Origin: Clostridiales bacterium
Lineage (GTDB): Bacteria; Bacillota; Clostridia; UBA1381
DNA length: 10,939 nt
Reading direction: 5' to 3'
NCBI GenBank assembly: GCA_003453455.1
Contig: DMLG01000043.1
Location: 1 to 10,939 of the forward strand
In this document: positions 1 through 8,589 of the stretch, piece after piece
Numbering within the stretch: the first letter of the stretch is position 1
How the letters are laid out: each line of letters starts with the position of its first letter
Notes under the pieces: model-generated
What the model saw: the letters and a program-made list of their open reading frames with translations, nothing else
What the model was told of the DNA's origin: nothing
Databases searched by the model: none
Position numbers and translations under genes: made by a program

Positions 1-809
1 GAACATTTAACAGAAACTTTGAAGGGCGTTCAGGTACAAAAGACGCTAAAATTTATCTTGTATCCCCTGAAACTGCTGCAATTTCCGCATTAAACGGGTA
101 TCTTACCAACCCTTGCGATATGGGAGATATGCCGGAATTTATTCTGCCAAACGAATTTTTGATAAATGATAATATGGTAGAAGCCCCGATAGCAGAGGAT
201 AAAATGGATAGCGTGGAGATTTTGCGCGGTCCAAACATTAAACCATTTCCTGTATCCGAGCCGCTTTGTGATGAAATTACGGCAGGCGTTAGCCTTAAAG
301 TAGGCGATAATATCACAACAGACCATATTATGCCGGCAGGCGCTAAAATTCTTCCGCTCAGGTCGAATATTCCGAAAATTTCAGAGCATTGCTTTGAGGT
401 TTGCGATGAAACTTTCCCGAAAAGAGCACTGGAAATGGGTAAATCCATAATTGTAGGAGGTTCAAACTACGGTCAAGGATCATCAAGAGAACACGCAGCG
501 CTTGCGCCGTTGTATCTTGGCGTAAAGATGGTGCTTACAAAATCCTTTGCAAGAATTCATATGGCAAATCTTATAAATGCAGGCATTATTCCTGCCACAT
601 TCAAGGTTGAGGAGGATTATGACAGGATTGATTCAGGCGATATGCTCGAAATCAAGGGTGTTTGTGATAGAGTAAAAAATGCTGATACGCTTGTCATTAA
701 AAATGCCACAAAAGATTTTGAATTTGAGGCTCAAATCAATCTGTCGGAGCGGCAAAGGGATATGCTCCTCTCTGGCGGACTTTTGAATTATACTAAAAAT
801 AATGCATAA
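1..809 (+). CDS. acn: Aconitate hydratase, C-terminal part (5' end outside window)
   Basis: The enzyme interconverts citrate and isocitrate through cis-aconitate with a [4Fe-4S] cluster, in the cytoplasm. The open frame enters at base 3 and runs 268 codons to TAA at 807-809. The ATG at 120 is internal, because the upstream codons read through conserved aconitase sequence ([20 protein letters not shown], then ETAA). The C-terminal swivel domain follows: [19 protein letters not shown], and then [18 protein letters not shown], whose Ser-Ser-Arg-Glu-His lies in the substrate-binding loop of the family. The cluster-binding cysteines belong to the missing N-terminal part. The family also includes homoaconitase and isopropylmalate isomerase, but the [12 protein letters not shown] loop and the single-chain layout favour aconitase. 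It probably supplies 2-oxoglutarate for glutamate synthesis; neighbouring TCA genes are not visible. It converges on galE. Confidence 0.93.
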   Translation, partial: TFNRNFEGRSGTKDAKIYLVSPETAAISALNGYLTNPCDMGDMPEFILPNEFLINDNMVEAPIAEDKMDSVEILRGPNIKPFPVSEPLCDEITAGVSLKVGDNITTDHIMPAGAKILPLRSNIPKISEHCFEVCDETFPKRALEMGKSIIVGGSNYGQGSSREHAALAPLYLGVKMVLTKSFARIHMANLINAGIIPATFKVEEDYDRIDSGDMLEIKGVCDRVKNADTLVIKNATKDFEFEAQINLSERQRDMLLSGGLLNYTKNNA

Positions 810-810
810 T

Positions 811-842
811 AAAACAGCCTTCCATTTTGGAAGGCTGTTTTT
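811..842. terminator. Bidirectional terminator between acn and galE
   Basis: A perfect 13-bp inverted repeat, AAAACAGCCTTCC (811-823) and GGAAGGCTGTTTT (829-841), has the loop ATTTT. It is flanked by A-runs and T-runs, so it gives a GC-rich stem followed by U-rich RNA on both strands. It starts 2 bases after the acn stop and lies 10 bases beyond the galE stop, so it can serve both convergent genes. Confidence 0.9.
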
Positions 843-851
843 ATGCCTTTT

Positions 852-1865
852 TTATTCATCAAATCCATTCGGATTATTTGACTGCCAGCGCCACAAATCC
901 TCGCACATTTCCTCAATACCGCGCGTAGCAATCCAGTCAAGCTCACGCTTTGCCTTTTCGGGATTTGCATAGCATTCTGCAATATCCCCAGGACGTCTTT
1001 CGTCAAGCTGATAAGGAAGTTCCTTTCCGCAAGCCTTTTCAAAAGCTTTTATTATCTCTAAAACAGAATAGCCGTGTCCTGTTCCTAAATTATAGATATG
1101 CACGCCTTTTTCACCAGTCTTCTTTTCAAGCGCTTTTAAGTGTCCCAAAGCCAAATCCACAACATGGATATAATCTCTCACGCCTGTTCCGTCACTTGTC
1201 GGATAGTCATTTCCGAAAACATGAATTTTATCGAGTTTTCCGACCGCAACCTGTGCGACATACGGAAGAAGATTATTAGGTATTCCCTTAGGATCCTCGC
1301 CGATTTTTCCGCTTTTATGTGCGCCTATCGGGTTAAAGTAACGCAAAAGCGTTACTGACCAGTTATTATTTGCTGCATAAACATCGCTCAAAATCCGTTC
1401 AATCATAAGCTTTGTCGAGCCGTAAGGGTTAGTTGTAGATGTTGGGAAATCCTCGGTAATCGGTACGGTCTTTGGCATACCGTAAACTGTTGCAGATGAA
1501 GAAAATACAATGTTGTAAACGCCGTATTTTTGCATTATATCCACAAGGTTCAAAGTACCTGTGATGTTATTGTGGTAGTATTTTATCGGAAGTTTAGTGG
1601 ATTCTCCGACCGCTTTCAATCCTGCAAAATGAATTACCGAGTCAAATTTGTGCCCTGCAAAAACCTTTTCTGTTCCCTCATAGTCTAAAAGGTCAACTTT
1701 ATAAAACGGGAAATCCTTGCCGGTAAGCTCTTTTACACGCTCCAACGACTTTTCGCTTGAATTGTCAAGATTGTCTAAAACCACGATATCATATCCGCTG
1801 TTTAGAAGTTCGACACATGTATGCGAACCGATATATCCGGCTCCGCCGGTTACAAGAATTTTCAT
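852..1865 (-). CDS. galE: UDP-glucose 4-epimerase
   Basis: The enzyme interconverts UDP-glucose and UDP-galactose with bound NAD, in the Leloir pathway and in precursor supply for cell-surface polysaccharide. The protein is 337 residues, the usual GalE length. It is an extended short-chain dehydrogenase: Rossmann loop [10 protein letters not shown] (residues 6-15), Ser/Thr stretch FSSSAT (121-126), catalytic YGSTK (Tyr148, Lys152), RYFNP (175-179) and the sugar-nucleotide motif RPGD (291-294). The start at 1865 is chosen because GGAGGTA (complement of 1871-1877) sits 5 bases upstream and the protein then opens directly with MKILVTGG. A longer reading from 1907 adds 14 atypical residues and begins inside the probable 5' leader. 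It is transcribed alone, divergently from pta, and no other gal genes are nearby. Confidence 0.97.
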   Translation of the reverse strand: MKILVTGGAGYIGSHTCVELLNSGYDIVVLDNLDNSSEKSLERVKELTGKDFPFYKVDLLDYEGTEKVFAGHKFDSVIHFAGLKAVGESTKLPIKYYHNNITGTLNLVDIMQKYGVYNIVFSSSATVYGMPKTVPITEDFPTSTTNPYGSTKLMIERILSDVYAANNNWSVTLLRYFNPIGAHKSGKIGEDPKGIPNNLLPYVAQVAVGKLDKIHVFGNDYPTSDGTGVRDYIHVVDLALGHLKALEKKTGEKGVHIYNLGTGHGYSVLEIIKAFEKACGKELPYQLDERRPGDIAECYANPEKAKRELDWIATRGIEEMCEDLWRWQSNNPNGFDE

Positions 1866-1895
1866 ATTTTTACCTCCAAAATTTCTCTTTATTCC

Positions 1896-1924
1896 ATTAT
1901 ATAGCAATTCATATAAATATTCAA
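1896..1924 (-). promoter_or_regulatory. galE promoter (SigA type)
   Basis: On the minus strand, TTGAAT (1924-1919) is followed by a 17-bp spacer and a consensus TATAAT (1901-1896). Transcription would begin near 1889, giving a leader of about 25 bases before the galE start at 1865. Predicted from sequence only. Confidence 0.7.
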
Positions 1925-1965
1925 TATATTTTTAGTATATTTTTTAGAAAATTATTGTAACATAC

Positions 1966-3032
<1,067 letters not shown>

Positions 3033-3042
3033 GAGGTAAAAT

Positions 3043-4236
3043 ATGAAAATTTTAGTAATTAATGCCGGAAGCTCGTCGCTTAAATATCAGCTCATCAATA
3101 TGGAGAACTGCGAGGTTATAGCAAAGGGACTTTGCGAAAGAATAGGAATTGACGGATCGAAATTAAAACACAAAAATCCGCAAAAGGGAACAGAAACGGT
3201 TTTTGAAAAACCGATGAAGGACCATGCGGACGCTATAAAAATGGTTATTGATGCACTTATAAGTCCTGAATGCGGAGCTATTGCATCAATGGATGAAATA
3301 AGCGGTGTCGGACACAGAATTGTGCACGGCGGTGAAAATTTCGCTGATTCCTGCATTATAAATGATGATGTAATGAAAGCAATTAAGGATTGTATTCCGC
3401 TTGCACCGCTCCATAACCCTGCAAATATCGTAGGCTATGAGGCGTGCAAGGCGCTTATGCCAAATGTTCCGCAGGTTGCAGTGTTTGATACGGCATTTCA
3501 TCAGACAATGCCAAAAAAGGCGTATATGTACGCAATCCCTTATGAACTCTACGAGAAAAATAAAATAAGAAAATACGGTTTCCACGGCACAAGCCATAAA
3601 TTTGTTTCAAAAGAGGCGGAGGAAATGATGGGCAGAAAAGATTTGAAGTTGGTTACCTGCCATTTGGGTAACGGCTCTTCTGTTTCTGCCGTAGCATGCG
3701 GAAAGTGCGTGGACACATCCATGGGATTTACACCTCTTGACGGCGTTATTATGGGAACAAGAAGCGGTTCTATCGACCCTGCTGTTGTGACATACCTTAT
3801 AGATAACTGCGGTATGACAGCTAAGGAAGTTGATACCATGCTTAATAAAAAGTCGGGCGTCTTGGGTGTTTCGGGATTTTCGAGCGATTTCAGAGACCTT
3901 ACAGATGCCGCAAATAGCGGAAATGAAAGAGCAGATTTGGCGGTCAATATGTTCTATTACAGCGTTAAAAAGCTTATAGGAACATACGCTGCGGCTATGG
4001 GCGGTATTGATGCGTTGGTATTTACGGGTGGAATAGGCGAAAATGACGCCGCATACAGACTTGCAATTACCGAAGGATTGGAGTTTATGGGAATCAAGCT
4101 TGATAAGGAAAAGAACAATGTTAGAGGCGTAAAAAGAGATGTTTCGGCAGAAGGTGCCTCTGTACGCACGTTGGTAATCCCGACCAATGAAGAGCTTATG
4201 ATAGCGCTTGATACGCAAAGGCTTATCCAAGAATAA
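3043..4236 (+). CDS. ackA: Acetate kinase
   Basis: Transfers phosphate from acetyl phosphate to ADP, giving acetate and ATP: the energy-yielding partner of pta. The protein is 397 residues, as usual for the family, with the duplicated actin-like ASKHA fold. Residues known to be catalytic in the Methanosarcina enzyme are in place: Asn7 in [12 protein letters not shown], Arg92 in GHRIVHGG, Asp149 in VFDTAFH, His181 in FHGTSHK, Arg240 in GTRSGSIDP and Glu384 in TNEELM. The adenosine-site motif FTGGIGEN is at 327-334. The ribosome site AGGAGG (3031-3036) overlaps the pta stop codon, and only 10 bases separate the genes, so they are co-transcribed. No clear intrinsic terminator follows, so read-through toward the EF-G-like gene is possible. 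The yceD-rpmF pair that often follows ackA in Clostridia is absent. Confidence 0.98.
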   Translation: MKILVINAGSSSLKYQLINMENCEVIAKGLCERIGIDGSKLKHKNPQKGTETVFEKPMKDHADAIKMVIDALISPECGAIASMDEISGVGHRIVHGGENFADSCIINDDVMKAIKDCIPLAPLHNPANIVGYEACKALMPNVPQVAVFDTAFHQTMPKKAYMYAIPYELYEKNKIRKYGFHGTSHKFVSKEAEEMMGRKDLKLVTCHLGNGSSVSAVACGKCVDTSMGFTPLDGVIMGTRSGSIDPAVVTYLIDNCGMTAKEVDTMLNKKSGVLGVSGFSSDFRDLTDAANSGNERADLAVNMFYYSVKKLIGTYAAAMGGIDALVFTGGIGENDAAYRLAITEGLEFMGIKLDKEKNNVRGVKRDVSAEGASVRTLVIPTNEELMIALDTQRLIQE

Positions 4237-4337
4237 TATACAAAAAATCATAAGTAAGTTTGTTGAATTTTTAATTACTTCTTTGTTTAGACAGGCTGTA
4301 ATCAGGGTAAATAATTTGTAAAGTTGAAATTTTCGGC

Positions 4338-4368
4338 AAGGTGTCGATGAACCTTATACCATATAAGG
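4338..4368 (+). promoter_or_regulatory. Overlapping hairpins in the EF-G-like gene leader
   Basis: CCTTATA (4352-4358) and TATAAGG (4362-4368) form a perfect 7-bp inverted repeat with loop CCA. AAGGT (4338-4342) can pair instead with ACCTT (4351-4355), which shares the CCTT of the first stem, so the two stems exclude each other. This could be a DNA operator or an RNA switch. A TATAAA (4378-4383) follows but has no convincing -35, so I could not place a promoter for the downstream gene. Both stems are short, and chance is a real alternative. Confidence 0.35.
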
Positions 4369-4385
4369 GATATTTACTATAAAAT

Positions 4386-4400
4386 GCCGCATTATGCGGC
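4386..4400 (+). other. Small GC-rich hairpin just before the EF-G-like ribosome site
   Basis: GCCGCATTATGCGGC forms a 6-bp stem with loop TTA, ending 5 bases before the GGAG (4406-4409) used by the next gene. No U-tract follows, so it is not a terminator. It stands out in AT-rich surroundings and may affect ribosome access or protect the mRNA. Confidence 0.5.
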
Positions 4401-4415
4401 GGAATGGAGATTACT

Positions 4416-6488
4416 ATGAACAGCTACAAAATGGAAAACATAAGAAATATTGCAGTGATGGGACATGGCAAATGCGGAAAAAGTTCACTCGTAGAGGCAA
4501 TGCTTTTCAATAGCGGAGTTATAAACCGTCTTGGTAAAAGTATTGACGGAACTCTTTTGATGGACTTTGATCCGGAGGAAGTAAAAAGGCAGATGTCAAT
4601 ATCCGCATCAATGGCGCCGATAGAATGGAAAGAAAATAAACTGAATATGATAGATACTCCCGGATACTTTGACTTTGTAGGTGAGGTCAAAGAGGGTATC
4701 AGAGCGGCAGACTCTGCACTAATAGTATTGAGCGGAAGAAGCGGAGTGTCGGTAGGAACCGAGCAGGCCTTTAAATTTGCAAAGCAAAAGGGTGCGCCGA
4801 TTATGTTCTTTGTAAACAAGATTGATGACCAGAGAGCAAATTATCAGAAAACCCTCGAAGAAATGAAGGAAAAATTCGGAAAAGCAATTACTCCGTTTGT
4901 TTATCCGATAAAAGAGGGTGATGAATTTAAGGGTTTTGTCGATATTGTCGATATGACCGCACGCCGCTATGAAGGACAGGACAGGGTGGATATTCCTGTT
5001 CCTGACGGTATGGCAGAGACGATAGCTCCGCTTCGCGATATGATTATGGAAGCGGTTGCGGAAACTGACGATGCGCTTATGAATAAGTATTTTAACGGCG
5101 AAGAATTCACTTTTGATGAAATAAAAAAGGCGATAAGAAACGGCGTTAAAAACGGCGAAATATATCCCGTGTATTGTGGCTCAGGTGCTACAAATATCGG
5201 TGTGAGAAGTCTTATGGACGGTATGGCAAAATACCTGCCGGCTCCGAATGAAATTACCGAAATTGCTCATAATGCGTTATCGGGTGAACCTGTCGAAGTA
5301 GTCCAGGATATTACAGATACGACATCTGCAATCATTTTTAAGACTGTTGCTGACCCATATGTTGGAAAAATGTCATTTTTCAGGGTATATTCGGGAAGTG
5401 TGAAAGCAGACAGCACACTGTTCAATGCAAATAAAGCTACAAAAGAGCGCATTGGAAAGCTCTACACTATGTGCGGAAAGAAGCAGACTGAGGTTAAATC
5501 GGTCGATGCAGGGGATATAGGAGTAATTACCAAACTTGAAAGTACCGCAACAGGCGACACACTTTGCGATGAGGGCAAAAATATCATATTAACGGGCATA
5601 GAATTTCCGCTGCCCACCCTTTCTATGGCAGTTGAAGCAGTTAAAAAGGGTGATGAGGAGAAAATAGTATCGGGCTTTTCAAAACTTGCAGAGGAAGATT
5701 TGACCTTTAATATAAGCAATAATGCTGAAACTAAGGAAACCCTTATAAACGGACAAGGCGACCAACATATTGATGTTCTTGTGAACAAGCTGGCGGCAAA
5801 ATACGGTGTTGAAGTGAAGCTCAATGCTCCTACGGTTCCGTACAGGGAAACAATACGCTCAAAAGTTAAGGTTGAAGGAAAACATAAAAAGCAGTCGGGC
5901 GGACATGGTCAGTACGGTCATGTATGGATAGAGTTTGAGCCGGGTGTTACAGAGGATATGACCTTTGAGGAAAAGGTGTTTGGGGGCAGTGTTCCGAAAA
6001 ACTACTTCCCCGCTGTCGAAAAAGGGCTTCGTGATGCGTGCCAGCACGGAGTTTTGGCAGGATATCCTGTTGTTAACTTAAAAGCAACTCTTGTTGATGG
6101 CTCATACCACCCTGTTGATTCTTCCGAAATGGCGTTTAAAACGGCCGCACAGATTGCGTATAAGGAAGGCTTAAAACAGGCAAACCCTGTAATTTTGGAG
6201 CCTATCGGATATTTGAAGGCATATGTTCCGGAAAGTATTATGGGTGATATAATCGGAGACATAAATAAAAGAAGAGGACATATTATGGGTATGGGCGAAA
6301 GCGAAAGAGCAGGACTAAATCTTGTTGAGGCGGAAGTACCTATGTCTGAAATGTTTAAGTATTCAACAGACCTTCGTTCAATGAGCCAGGGTAGAGGCGT
6401 ATTTGAATTCGAATTTGTAAGGTATGATGCGGCGCCACAGGCAGTAGCGGATAAGGTTATTGCAGATTCCCAAAATCGAATTCAGTAA
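4416..6488 (+). CDS. Elongation factor G-like translational GTPase (FusA2-type paralogue)
   Basis: A 690-residue protein with the full five-domain EF-G layout: G domain about 8-280, domain II about 290-380, III about 395-470, IV about 475-595 and V about 596-690. The G motifs are GHGKCGKS (16-23), DTPGY (80-84), NKID (134-137) and CGSGA (254-258). Two positions differ from canonical EF-G. Tyr84 replaces the catalytic histidine of DTPGH, and switch I reads RQMSIS (58-63) instead of RGITI. Domain IV keeps SGGHGQYGHV (494-503) and the tip loop YHPVDSSEMAFK (564-575), so ribosome binding is plausible. From memory, these changes are typical of a clostridial EF-G paralogue whose role is not settled. 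It is probably not the main translocase, which usually sits in the rpsL-rpsG-fusA-tuf operon. The start at 4416 has GGAG 6 bases upstream; the ATG at 4404 has none. Ribosome-protection proteins of the TetM group are another branch, but nothing points to resistance here. Confidence 0.9.
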   Translation: MNSYKMENIRNIAVMGHGKCGKSSLVEAMLFNSGVINRLGKSIDGTLLMDFDPEEVKRQMSISASMAPIEWKENKLNMIDTPGYFDFVGEVKEGIRAADSALIVLSGRSGVSVGTEQAFKFAKQKGAPIMFFVNKIDDQRANYQKTLEEMKEKFGKAITPFVYPIKEGDEFKGFVDIVDMTARRYEGQDRVDIPVPDGMAETIAPLRDMIMEAVAETDDALMNKYFNGEEFTFDEIKKAIRNGVKNGEIYPVYCGSGATNIGVRSLMDGMAKYLPAPNEITEIAHNALSGEPVEVVQDITDTTSAIIFKTVADPYVGKMSFFRVYSGSVKADSTLFNANKATKERIGKLYTMCGKKQTEVKSVDAGDIGVITKLESTATGDTLCDEGKNIILTGIEFPLPTLSMAVEAVKKGDEEKIVSGFSKLAEEDLTFNISNNAETKETLINGQGDQHIDVLVNKLAAKYGVEVKLNAPTVPYRETIRSKVKVEGKHKKQSGGHGQYGHVWIEFEPGVTEDMTFEEKVFGGSVPKNYFPAVEKGLRDACQHGVLAGYPVVNLKATLVDGSYHPVDSSEMAFKTAAQIAYKEGLKQANPVILEPIGYLKAYVPESIMGDIIGDINKRRGHIMGMGESERAGLNLVEAEVPMSEMFKYSTDLRSMSQGRGVFEFEFVRYDAAPQAVADKVIADSQNRIQ

Positions 6489-6550
6489 GATTCTGTTTTA
6501 ATTTATACATTGTGACTAAAATATTTCTGGATTTTTGTTGATTTAGAGTC

Positions 6551-6579
6551 TTTAAAAAAACGGTTGCATATGTTAAAAT
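6551..6579 (+). promoter_or_regulatory. Promoter of the ABC ATPase gene (extended -10)
   Basis: TTTAAA (6551-6556) is followed by a 17-bp spacer and TAAAAT (6574-6579), with TG at 6571-6572 making an extended -10. Transcription would start near 6586, leaving a leader of about 39 bases. The -35 is weak, as is common with an extended -10. Confidence 0.5.
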
Positions 6580-6594
6580 TTAACCATATTTAAC
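6572..6594 (+). promoter_or_regulatory. Operator-like palindrome over the -10 of the ABC ATPase gene
   Basis: GTTAAAATTTAAC (6572-6584) is a perfect inverted repeat around one central base and covers the proposed -10. The half-site TTTAAC recurs exactly 10 bases on (6579-6584 and 6589-6594), about one helical turn. This suggests a repressor site, but the bases are nearly all A and T, so chance is possible. The regulator is unknown. Confidence 0.4.
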
Positions 6595-6624
6595 GACACT
6601 TTTTTGGAAGCGAGGAATTTTTTG

Positions 6625-7737
6625 ATGGCTGATTTACAACTGAAACATATCTATAAGACATATGCGGGCGGTGTTACGGCTGTAAGTGATTTTTGTTTAG
6701 ATATTGAAGACAAAGAATTTATAGTGCTTGTAGGACCGTCAGGATGCGGAAAATCTACTACGCTCCGTATGATTGCAGGTCTTGAAGAAATCACAGACGG
6801 CGAGCTGTATATAGGCGGAAAGCTTGTAAATGATGTAGCGCCCAAGGACAGAGATATTGCAATGGTTTTCCAAAACTATGCGCTCTATCCTCATATGACG
6901 GTATTTGACAATATGGCGTTTGCATTAAAGCTCAGGAAAACACCTAAGGCAGAGATAAATGCCCGTGTTCATGAAGCTGCAAAGATACTTGATATTGAGC
7001 ATCTTCTTGACAGAAAACCTAAGGCATTGTCCGGCGGTCAGAGACAGCGTGTTGCTCTTGGGCGCGCTATTGTTCGTAATCCTAAGGTGTTTTTGATGGA
7101 TGAACCTTTGTCAAACCTTGATGCTAAACTAAGAGTTGCGATGAGAACAGAGATAAATAAGCTTCACAAAAAACTTGAAACCACATTTATCTATGTAACA
7201 CACGACCAGACAGAGGCTATGACGATGGGTACAAGAATCATCGTTATGAAGGACGGTTTTGTTCAGCAGGTAGATACTCCTACAAATCTTTACAATAATC
7301 CGTGCAATATGTTTACGGCAGGATTTATAGGAAGTCCGCAGATGAACTTTATCGATGCAGTTCTTAATAAGAAACAGGATGGAGTTTATCTTGAATTTAA
7401 CGGAGAAAGCATTAAACTTCCTGAGGGTAAAGCATCAAATCCTGCGCTTGAACCGTATTTCGGAAAAACAGTAGTTTTGGGTATCAGACCTGAGGATTTA
7501 CATGATGAGGAGAGCTTTATAGCATCCTCAGCAGGGGCAGTAGTTTCAGCGTATGTTGATGTTACCGAAATGATGGGTGCTGAATATTATCTCTATTTAA
7601 AGATTGCTGATAATCCGTTTACTGCAAGAGTAAATCAAAGAACAACTGCAAAGATGGGCGATACCATAAAAATTGCGTTTGATACTAACAGAATTCATCT
7701 GTTTGATAAGGAAACAGAAAAGACGATTATTAACTAA
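6625..7737 (+). CDS. Sugar ABC importer ATP-binding protein, MsmK/UgpC type
   Basis: The ATPase subunit of a CUT1-class carbohydrate importer, acting on the inner face of the membrane. The protein is 370 residues. The nucleotide-binding domain has Walker A GPSGCGKST (37-45), Q-loop Gln83, signature LSGGQ (135-139), Walker B VFLMDE (155-160), D-loop SNLD (163-166) and switch His193. A C-terminal OB-fold (TOBE/MalK regulatory) region runs from about 235 to 365, with GIRPEDL at 286-292. The start at 6625 has GAGG (6612-6615) 9 bases upstream; a TTG at 6604 in frame is less likely. No binding protein or permease gene is adjacent, as with the shared MsmK-type ATPases of Bacillota that energise several sugar importers. 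The substrate cannot be deduced from this gene. It is closed by its own terminator, so it appears monocistronic. Confidence 0.93.
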   Translation: MADLQLKHIYKTYAGGVTAVSDFCLDIEDKEFIVLVGPSGCGKSTTLRMIAGLEEITDGELYIGGKLVNDVAPKDRDIAMVFQNYALYPHMTVFDNMAFALKLRKTPKAEINARVHEAAKILDIEHLLDRKPKALSGGQRQRVALGRAIVRNPKVFLMDEPLSNLDAKLRVAMRTEINKLHKKLETTFIYVTHDQTEAMTMGTRIIVMKDGFVQQVDTPTNLYNNPCNMFTAGFIGSPQMNFIDAVLNKKQDGVYLEFNGESIKLPEGKASNPALEPYFGKTVVLGIRPEDLHDEESFIASSAGAVVSAYVDVTEMMGAEYYLYLKIADNPFTARVNQRTTAKMGDTIKIAFDTNRIHLFDKETEKTIIN

Positions 7738-7764
7738 AAAGAGAGCCTTGTGGCTCTCTTTTTT
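7736..7764 (+). terminator. Terminator after the ABC ATPase gene
   Basis: The stem AAAAAGAGAGCC (7736-7747) pairs with GGCTCTCTTTTT (7752-7763) around the loop TTGT. It is followed by a T-run and overlaps the last two bases of the stop codon. It separates this gene from radC. Confidence 0.9.
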
Positions 7765-7773
7765 CTGCAAATA

Positions 7774-7802
7774 TTTACAAAAACAAAGTTATATGCTATA
7801 AT
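7774..7802 (+). promoter_or_regulatory. radC promoter (extended -10)
   Basis: TTTACA (7774-7779), a 17-bp spacer, then TATAAT (7797-7802) preceded by TGC (7794-7796), a full extended -10. Transcription would begin near 7809, about 30 bases before the radC start. It is one of the best matches to the SigA consensus in the window. Confidence 0.8.
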
Positions 7803-7838
7803 TTGCATACATAACTATATCGGTGAGGTGATATTGCG

Positions 7839-8570
7839 GTGAATAGGCGTAGTACGGGGAATAAACAAGATGTTGCGGATAAACAAAGCGAGTTGCATAA
7901 AGAGCACAGAAAGCGATTAAAGGAAAAATTCTATGAATTTGGTCTTGACGGAATAGAAGATCACGAATTGATTGAGCTTCTGCTTTTTTATGCAGTGCCG
8001 CAAAAAAATACTAATGAAATAGCACATAAGCTTATAAATGAATTTGGCAGGCTCAGCGATATTTTAGAGGCGGATCCGGAAAATCTGATGGAATTTAAAG
8101 ATGTAAAACAAAATGCAGTAATTTTGTTTAAATTGATACTTGCCTGTGTAAATAAGTATATGAATGAGCAGAATGATATTGTAAATGCTATGTTAACTCC
8201 GCAAAATATAGACAAGTATATAAAAAATCTGTTCTATGGGCATACAAATGAGGTTGCATATGCGCTTTTGCTTGATAAGGATTGCGTTGTGAAAAAGGTG
8301 AAGAAACTCTCGTCAGGTACAGTTAATGCGGCTCCGCTCTATCCAAGGGAAGTTGTAAAGCTTGCAGTAAATGAAAAATATCCGTATATGATGCTTGCGC
8401 ATAATCATCCTAACGGCAATGCGATGCCATCACAGAACGATTTGAAAATAACTAAAACTATTGAGATTGCGCTCAATTTTATTGATGTCAGGTTAATTGA
8501 CCACATAATAGTTTCCGGTGAAAAAGTGACAAGTCTTGCAAAGAGTTTTAATGTTATTGAAAAAGAGTAG
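7839..8570 (+). CDS. radC: RadC-like JAB/MPN-domain protein (UPF0758)
   Basis: A 243-residue cytoplasmic protein of the RadC family. The historical link to DNA repair is doubtful and the biochemical function is unsettled. An N-terminal helix-hairpin-helix-like region lies at about 36-105 (GIEDHELIELLLFYAVP, then the DILEADPENL part). The JAB/MPN metal-binding domain covers about 120-240 and shows the JAMM signature: probable Glu138, then His188-Asn-His190, Ser198 and Asp201 in HNHPNGNAMPSQND. All expected metal ligands are present, so it may be an active metalloprotein. The start is the GTG at 7839, chosen for GAGGTGAT (7825-7832), a near-perfect complement to the 16S tail, 6 bases upstream. 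It has its own promoter and converges on noc with 7 bases between the stop codons. Confidence 0.93.
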   Translation: MNRRSTGNKQDVADKQSELHKEHRKRLKEKFYEFGLDGIEDHELIELLLFYAVPQKNTNEIAHKLINEFGRLSDILEADPENLMEFKDVKQNAVILFKLILACVNKYMNEQNDIVNAMLTPQNIDKYIKNLFYGHTNEVAYALLLDKDCVVKKVKKLSSGTVNAAPLYPREVVKLAVNEKYPYMMLAHNHPNGNAMPSQNDLKITKTIEIALNFIDVRLIDHIIVSGEKVTSLAKSFNVIEKE

Positions 8571-8589
8571 GCTATGCCTACTCATTTTT
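8560..8589. terminator. Shared bidirectional terminator of radC and noc
   Basis: GAGTAGGC (8565-8572) and GCCTACTC (8576-8583) form a perfect 8-bp stem with loop TAT. T-runs lie on both sides (8585-8589 on plus, 8564-8560 on minus). The radC stop TAG is 8568-8570 and the noc stop TAG is the complement of 8578-8580, so both stop codons are part of the stem. Confidence 0.88.

Noticed and set aside
1706..1713. CGGGAAAT, a half of the Noc binding site known from Bacillus (ATTTCCCGGGAAAT); also TTTCCCG near 413
   Set aside because: Only half-sites are present and the other halves do not match, so no NBS site can be claimed. No parS-like TGTTTCACGTGAAACA was seen either.
3607..4251. A 214-codon open frame on the minus strand opposite ackA
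   Set aside because: It lies wholly over ackA, which is certain by motifs; its translation shows no recognisable domain and it has no promoter of its own. Other antisense frames over galE, pta, ackA, the EF-G-like gene and rsmG were dropped for the same reason.
4386..4400. The GCCGCATTATGCGGC hairpin as a terminator of ackA
   Set aside because: No T-run follows; the ribosome site of the next gene comes directly after it.
6489..6550. A terminator after the EF-G-like gene
   Set aside because: No stem followed by a T-run could be found; the transcript may read into the ABC ATPase gene or end by Rho.
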